In this document: positions 60,287 to 64,000 of the stretch, one piece after another
How the letters are laid out: the number at the start of each line of letters is the position of its first letter
How positions within the stretch are numbered: the stretch's first letter is position 1
Origin: Hexactinellida sp. DTS-2022
Lineage: Eukaryota > Porifera > Hexactinellida
Length of the DNA: 64,000 bases
Assembly (NCBI GenBank): GCA_028753945.1
Contig: JAPNXP010000001.1
Span: forward strand, 1,240,001-1,304,000
Reading direction: 5' to 3'
The notes under the pieces: model-generated
Told to the model about the DNA's origin: nothing
The model's input: only the letters and a program-made list of their open reading frames with translations
The model's database searches: none
Translations under genes and position numbers: made by a program

Positions 60287-61863
60287 TCACACCATGAGAG
60301 GTGTTATGTATTCTGAGTGTCTGATGGACATTGAGTAGATGGGAGCCTTCTTCTTATTGAGTCTCACCTGCTCGGGGCTGTACGTGCCAGGCCCTGGCTT
60401 CTTCGTATTGTCTACAAAAGTAGAACATTTATACGTAATACAATTATTCATATTAAATACAGTAAACTCCGCTTAATAGAGCCACCGGTTAATAGATTCT
60501 CAGCTTAAAGGGGTCAAAATTTCATAGGATTTATAGGACGGAATTACAGTTTGACTCAACATATTTTCGGTTATTAGATTTATCCACTTAATCCCTGTAA
60601 CAAATCTGACCCTATTAAGCAGAGTCAACTGTATTAATATAAAAGCCATTGATAATGACCATGTGTTTACCAAAGCGCACACCACTTAGTATTATCCATG
60701 GTCCTATCAAATGGAACGTGACTCACCTGCCACTTGCGTGGTCCTGCTCTGGATGGAATAGGCGGGGGCCTTCTTAGCGGTTATGTTGGGCGGGACGGGA
60801 TGGTAGCTGCCTGGGCCCGGGGTGCCGGCCAGGTCGTCAGCATAGCCCCCGTTGGAGCCGCGACTGCAAATCGTGTAGGCGTGAGAGGCCTTCTTGTTGG
60901 GAACCTTCTGTCCCAGCATGTTGGGCAGGGTGTACGAGTTGGGAGAGGGAGTAGCAGCAGCTGCATACAGGTTATAATTGTAAGTTAAGCTACGTAACGC
61001 CTACAAGTTAACCAATGTGTGACAGACTATCCTTTTTATAATATAAATGGTTAAAATCGTGACATAAGGCTGTCTAATATATCGCTACGTAACGTTTAAT
61101 GGTGCCTTTGCATGCATTCTTACTTGTGCACATCCTGGTGCGAGCTCCCATGGAGAAGGCGGGAGCAGACTGCTCGTTGGGCGGATGCACTTTCTCGGGG
61201 TAGTAGGTCCCGGGCGCGGGGGTCTGGAATATCTCTAAGGATTCATAGTCAGTACTGTTATGCTATGTAACGTACTGTGTATAAACTAACTCTGGGACTG
61301 CTGTCTGGTGAGCATAGAGTGCGTCCTGGCGCCGCCCAGGCCGTGTCTGGTGACCTTAGGGTTGATCCAATAGACGGGCCCGGGAGAGGCGTCTTTCCAG
61401 TGGTCTGCAGGTTGTGTATTAATTCCAATTCAAACATAAAGTCATAGTATAGTAAACTCTCCAAAATTAACTAACTAAGTAACTAACTAAGTAACTAAGT
61501 AACTAACTAAGTAACTAAGTAACTAACTAAGTAAGTAATTAAATATACATAAATCTACGTTTTACTAATTTAGTTACAACAAGATGCCAAAATTAAACTA
61601 GCAATCAGAATATAATAAAATATATTTATAAGGTATCTCACTTAGCTTGTCGAGTCTCTGTCCGAACGAGTAGGCTGGATTCTGCTTCTTGGTGTTGTCG
61701 TGATTAGCCCAGCCGCAAGAGCTAGGGAGCACGTATCTGCCAGGGCCTGGACCTACAGCATAGTAAACCTAGATACGTTATAGGCACAAAGATATGTACC
61801 TCTCTCCTTGGCAGCAATGATGGGCAGTGTTCGCTCTTTTGTATTTGTTGTATTTGTTGTCAT
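60287..61863 (-). CDS. ODF3: ODF3/CIMAP SHIPPO-repeat protein
   Basis: Six exons: 61863-61800, 61752-61642, 61404-61291, 61234-61124, 60960-60727, 60411-60287. All introns are phase 1 and the joined frame is 252 residues (human ODF3/CIMAP1A 254). Proteins of this family bind the luminal or outer surface of axonemal microtubules in cilia and sperm tails through Pro-Gly-Pro repeats. Repeats seen: RGPGPGRYVLPSSCG, ASPGPVYWINPKVTRHG, TPAPGTYYPEKVHPPN, TPGPGSYHPVPPNITAKKAP and KPGPGTYSPEQVRLNKKKAP with AYSF/AYSI/IYSM anchors. The end IRHSEYITPLMV matches the family end (IRHSPYLAPLIV). Exons almost coincide with repeats, and uniform phase 1 introns suggest growth by exon duplication. Intron 5 contains a MITE and intron 2 a short tandem repeat. 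Confidence 0.93.
60460..60631. mobile_element. TA MITE, family H copy 2
   Basis: Starts cagtaaactccgcttaatag, ends attaagcagagtcaactg, TA on both sides; 172 bp in ODF3 intron 5. Related to 7420-7557. Confidence 0.85.
61468..61538. repeat. AACTAACTAAGT microsatellite
   Basis: About 70 bp of interleaved aact and aagt tetranucleotides (ctaactaagtaactaactaa pattern) in ODF3 intron 2. Confidence 0.8.
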
Positions 61864-62301
61864 AGTTTGAATAAGAAGAGAAATTACTTGTTAGTTGAGA
61901 GTATGTATGTCATGTTTCGAGAATCATTGCAATTTATGAAGGAAGAGCCGCGAAATAAATTCAAACTTTTGGATTTCATTCATTTGTCAAATTGCGCTTT
62001 TTCTTTGTGTAGTATGAATATAAGTTGGCTGATAGATAACTTGAAATATAACTGGGAAATGTAATGACATATTTGTCACAAGTACAAAACTTTTATTTAT
62101 TATATAAAATAGATAAATTAATATATATTTCTTGTATCTAAATTAGACTTACTAAATGCAGGATTGTTATTGTTTAATTAAAACTTTATTTAAGATCAAT
62201 AACGTGCATTAATGAAAGCGATGAATATTGATATGCATGTGATTAAATGGAGTGTTATGAAAATAAGAGATTGCATACTCTGTAGAGTTGCTCACATTCC
62301 T
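61864..62301. other. Spacer ODF3-IMMP1L
   Basis: 438 bp, AT-rich; holds the ODF3 promoter side and the IMMP1L 3' UTR with an AATAAA on the minus strand at 62190-62185. Nothing else seen. Confidence 0.45.
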
Positions 62302-62790
62302 TCACTCCTCTTTGGCAGTTAGGGACGGCATTTGAAAAGACTTGTTGCCCGCCAGAGGCCATATCTTGCAGAGAGCTCTCCCTCGCAGGAGCGCGTAAGG
62401 GATCGGTCCGTACACACGACTGTCTTTAGACTGATCCGCGTTGTCCCCTTCAAGCCACACGTGCCCTTTGGGGACAGTAATCATCTCTGCTTTATGTGAG
62501 CTCTGGTTAGTGTTCAGAATCCTATCTCCCTCCATTCCCATTAATCGCTTGCATATATACATGCTGGGCTGGTGAGGGTGTTTGGCAGTTACTACGTCAC
62601 CAACTTTTAATCGCTCCTTTCTGACACTAATTTTCTCGAAAATAGCGATTTCTATTTTGCGATTATTATTGATTGTGGGCTTCATAGACGGGCCTTCTAA
62701 GAAAGTAGGCTCTGCCACGTATTCCGTGAGCACGTGATAAGCGCAGTAATATTTGAGCAAAACCCATGATGAGCGGGCGACCCGACGCAT
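62302..62790 (-). CDS. IMMP1L: Mitochondrial inner membrane protease subunit 1
   Basis: Signal-peptidase-like Ser/Lys protease that removes sorting signals in the intermembrane space. 162 residues from the first ATG (human 166); the frame extends eight codons further to a TTG, which is not needed. One N-terminal hydrophobic stretch (SSWVLLKYYCAYHVL) serves as membrane anchor. Catalytic Ser in EGPSMKPT (residue 35) and catalytic Lys in YICKRLMG (residue 81) are both present, followed by GDRIL and the conserved PKGHVWLEGDNADQSKDSR then YGPIPYALLRGRALCKIWPL. LEGDN with S-DSR-YGPIP is diagnostic for IMP1 rather than IMP2. Intronless here. Confidence 0.95.
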   Translation of the reverse strand: MRRVARSSWVLLKYYCAYHVLTEYVAEPTFLEGPSMKPTINNNRKIEIAIFEKISVRKERLKVGDVVTAKHPHQPSMYICKRLMGMEGDRILNTNQSSHKAEMITVPKGHVWLEGDNADQSKDSRVYGPIPYALLRGRALCKIWPLAGNKSFQMPSLTAKEE

Positions 62791-62944
62791 TAAAGTACTA
62801 ACAAAGCTAGGCAAATAACATCATTAGTTAAGTGTCCGAAACTTATTATTAAAGACAATAAACAGAAGAATTAAAGAGAGAAAGTTCTTTATAATTATTC
62901 TATTTATTGCCTTTTTATGTTGCACCAATCAATAAAATTATGAA

Positions 62945-63711
62945 CCAGTGTCAGAGGAGATCCTGTTCCCCCGTGAAAATTGTTCCCCCGAACAAAATTT
63001 CCTAGGGAATATTGTTCCCCTCTGCCTAATAGAAAATATTGTTCCCCCGAACAGTATTCACTAGGGAATACTGTTTCCCCTTTTAGTACAGTAATAATAT
63101 TAACATCCGTACAGTATGTTATATTGATATGACACAATCGAAAGTAAATTCGAGAAAATCCAATTAGTAGTTATCCATAAATTAATTAATTAAACAATTA
63201 TTAAACAGTATTACGCATTATTCTGCATTTATACATAACACAATGGAGAAATTTGACCATATTCCATATATTGAAAAGTAGACAACACATGTGTACTATT
63301 CAATACCTCCATATTCTCCTATATCTTCCGGGAGGAAAGTATACAGCAAATGTTCAAAGAGCGAGAAGTATGTAATAATAGGTAATTCATAACTTTTCTA
63401 CATATTCTAGTAACCTTAGTTCCATTTTGTATTGAGGGGAAGATAATTTTCTAGTGAATCTGCACTGTTCGGGGGAACAATATTTACTAGCGAATACTTT
63501 TCGGGGGAACAATATTTACTAGCGAATATTGTTCGGGGGAACAAAATTAACCAGGGGGAAACACTCTGGGGGGGGGGGTACATTATTCCCTAGGAAATAT
63601 GGTGTGGGGAACAGGATTTCCTAGGAAATATTGTTCGGGGGAACAGTATTTCCTAGGAAATCCTGTTCGGGGGAACAAAATATTTGGGAACAGGATTTAC
63701 TATGACACCGG
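62945..63711. mobile_element. Element of TTCCCC/CCTAGG repeats with inverted ends
   Basis: Ends ccagtgtcagaggagatcct and the reverse of the right end ccggtgtcatagtaaatcct agree in 22 of 26 positions including cctgttccc. Inside each end lie several units of tgttcccccgaacaa alternating with the palindromes ttcctaggaa or ttcactagggaa, pointing inward on the left and outward on the right. About 350 bp of plain AT-rich DNA (63080-63430) separates the arms. No target duplication was found, so the class is open. Confidence 0.8.
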
Positions 63712-64000
63712 ACTGGATCAAATCTGTATTATTTTTCTCCCATTTATTGTCATGTATTAAAAAAAAATTGATACTCACTCAATTAGTAAGAAATTGGATT
63801 TTCAATGTCAATTAAATAAGGAAATGCTTATATAGAGCTTATTCTACTAACTAGAGCAGTCGGTTGCTTTGCACTGATCAGTGATCACTCTCTCACAAAG
63901 TCCGCTTGGGAGACTTTGTCCGTTCTTGTAGGCATTAGACGACGCAATTATTAGCCGCTCTTCGCGGCCTTACAGTCCTAAATTCAGGAAAAAATTAATC
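63712..64000. other. Right edge, no gene seen
   Basis: AT-rich sequence ending in a slightly GC-richer stretch (about 63860-63980, with cactgatcagtgatcactc and gccgctcttcgcggcc hairpins) that may be the start of another repeat. Confidence 0.3.

Overview
The window is nuclear DNA from an animal. The evidence is split genes with GT-AG introns, AT-rich non-coding DNA against markedly GC-richer exons, polyadenylation signals, many non-autonomous DNA transposons, and clear animal orthologues, including a LIM-homeobox factor of the LHX3/4 class and the ciliary genes LCA5, FANK1 and ODF3/CIMAP. There are about fourteen genes in 64 kb, and many that are intron-rich in vertebrates are a single exon here. 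That fits a compact invertebrate genome, possibly a sponge or another non-bilaterian. The species cannot be settled from the sequence, and the non-bilaterian reading is only a guess.

Left part (1-28 kb), mostly plus strand: the last exon of GLDC; an intronless SLC37-like transporter; a broken TRIM/NHL-repeat gene split by a hAT insertion; CCT2 in six exons, all introns phase 0, with a 24-bp minisatellite in intron 1 and the intronless gene FANK1 on the opposite strand in intron 4; LCA5 (lebercilin) in three exons; an orphan coiled-coil gene directly behind it; and RAB14 in nine exons, with intronless ACAD8 on the opposite strand in intron 1.

Middle part (28-52 kb), gene-poor: a 6.5-kb intergenic stretch, then a six-exon LHX3/4 gene on the minus strand, a 4-kb gap with a long-armed foldback element, and an eight-exon orphan gene on the minus strand whose fourth intron is about 90% transposon. 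An ambiguous coding-like block lies near 48.6 kb.

Right part (52-64 kb), gene-dense, all on the minus strand: IGBP1/TAP42, FARS2, a GPR157-like receptor, V-ATPase subunit C, ODF3/CIMAP and IMMP1L. A repeat-rich tail follows.

Most genes are housekeeping (protein folding, glycine and valine breakdown, Golgi/endosome traffic, PP2A control, mitochondrial translation and protein processing, proton pumping). A second group is ciliary or sperm-related. No shared pathway or operon is implied. The most distinctive features are two intronless genes nested antisense in introns of unrelated hosts, the splice-signal-like intronic minisatellite, and a dense, well-preserved set of miniature transposons (hAT with 8-bp target duplications, PIF/Harbinger with TWA, pogo/Tc1-like at TA, one Mutator-like with a 10-bp duplication). 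Exon joins and copy boundaries were worked out by hand from splice signals, reading phase and remembered human orthologues; none was checked by computation.
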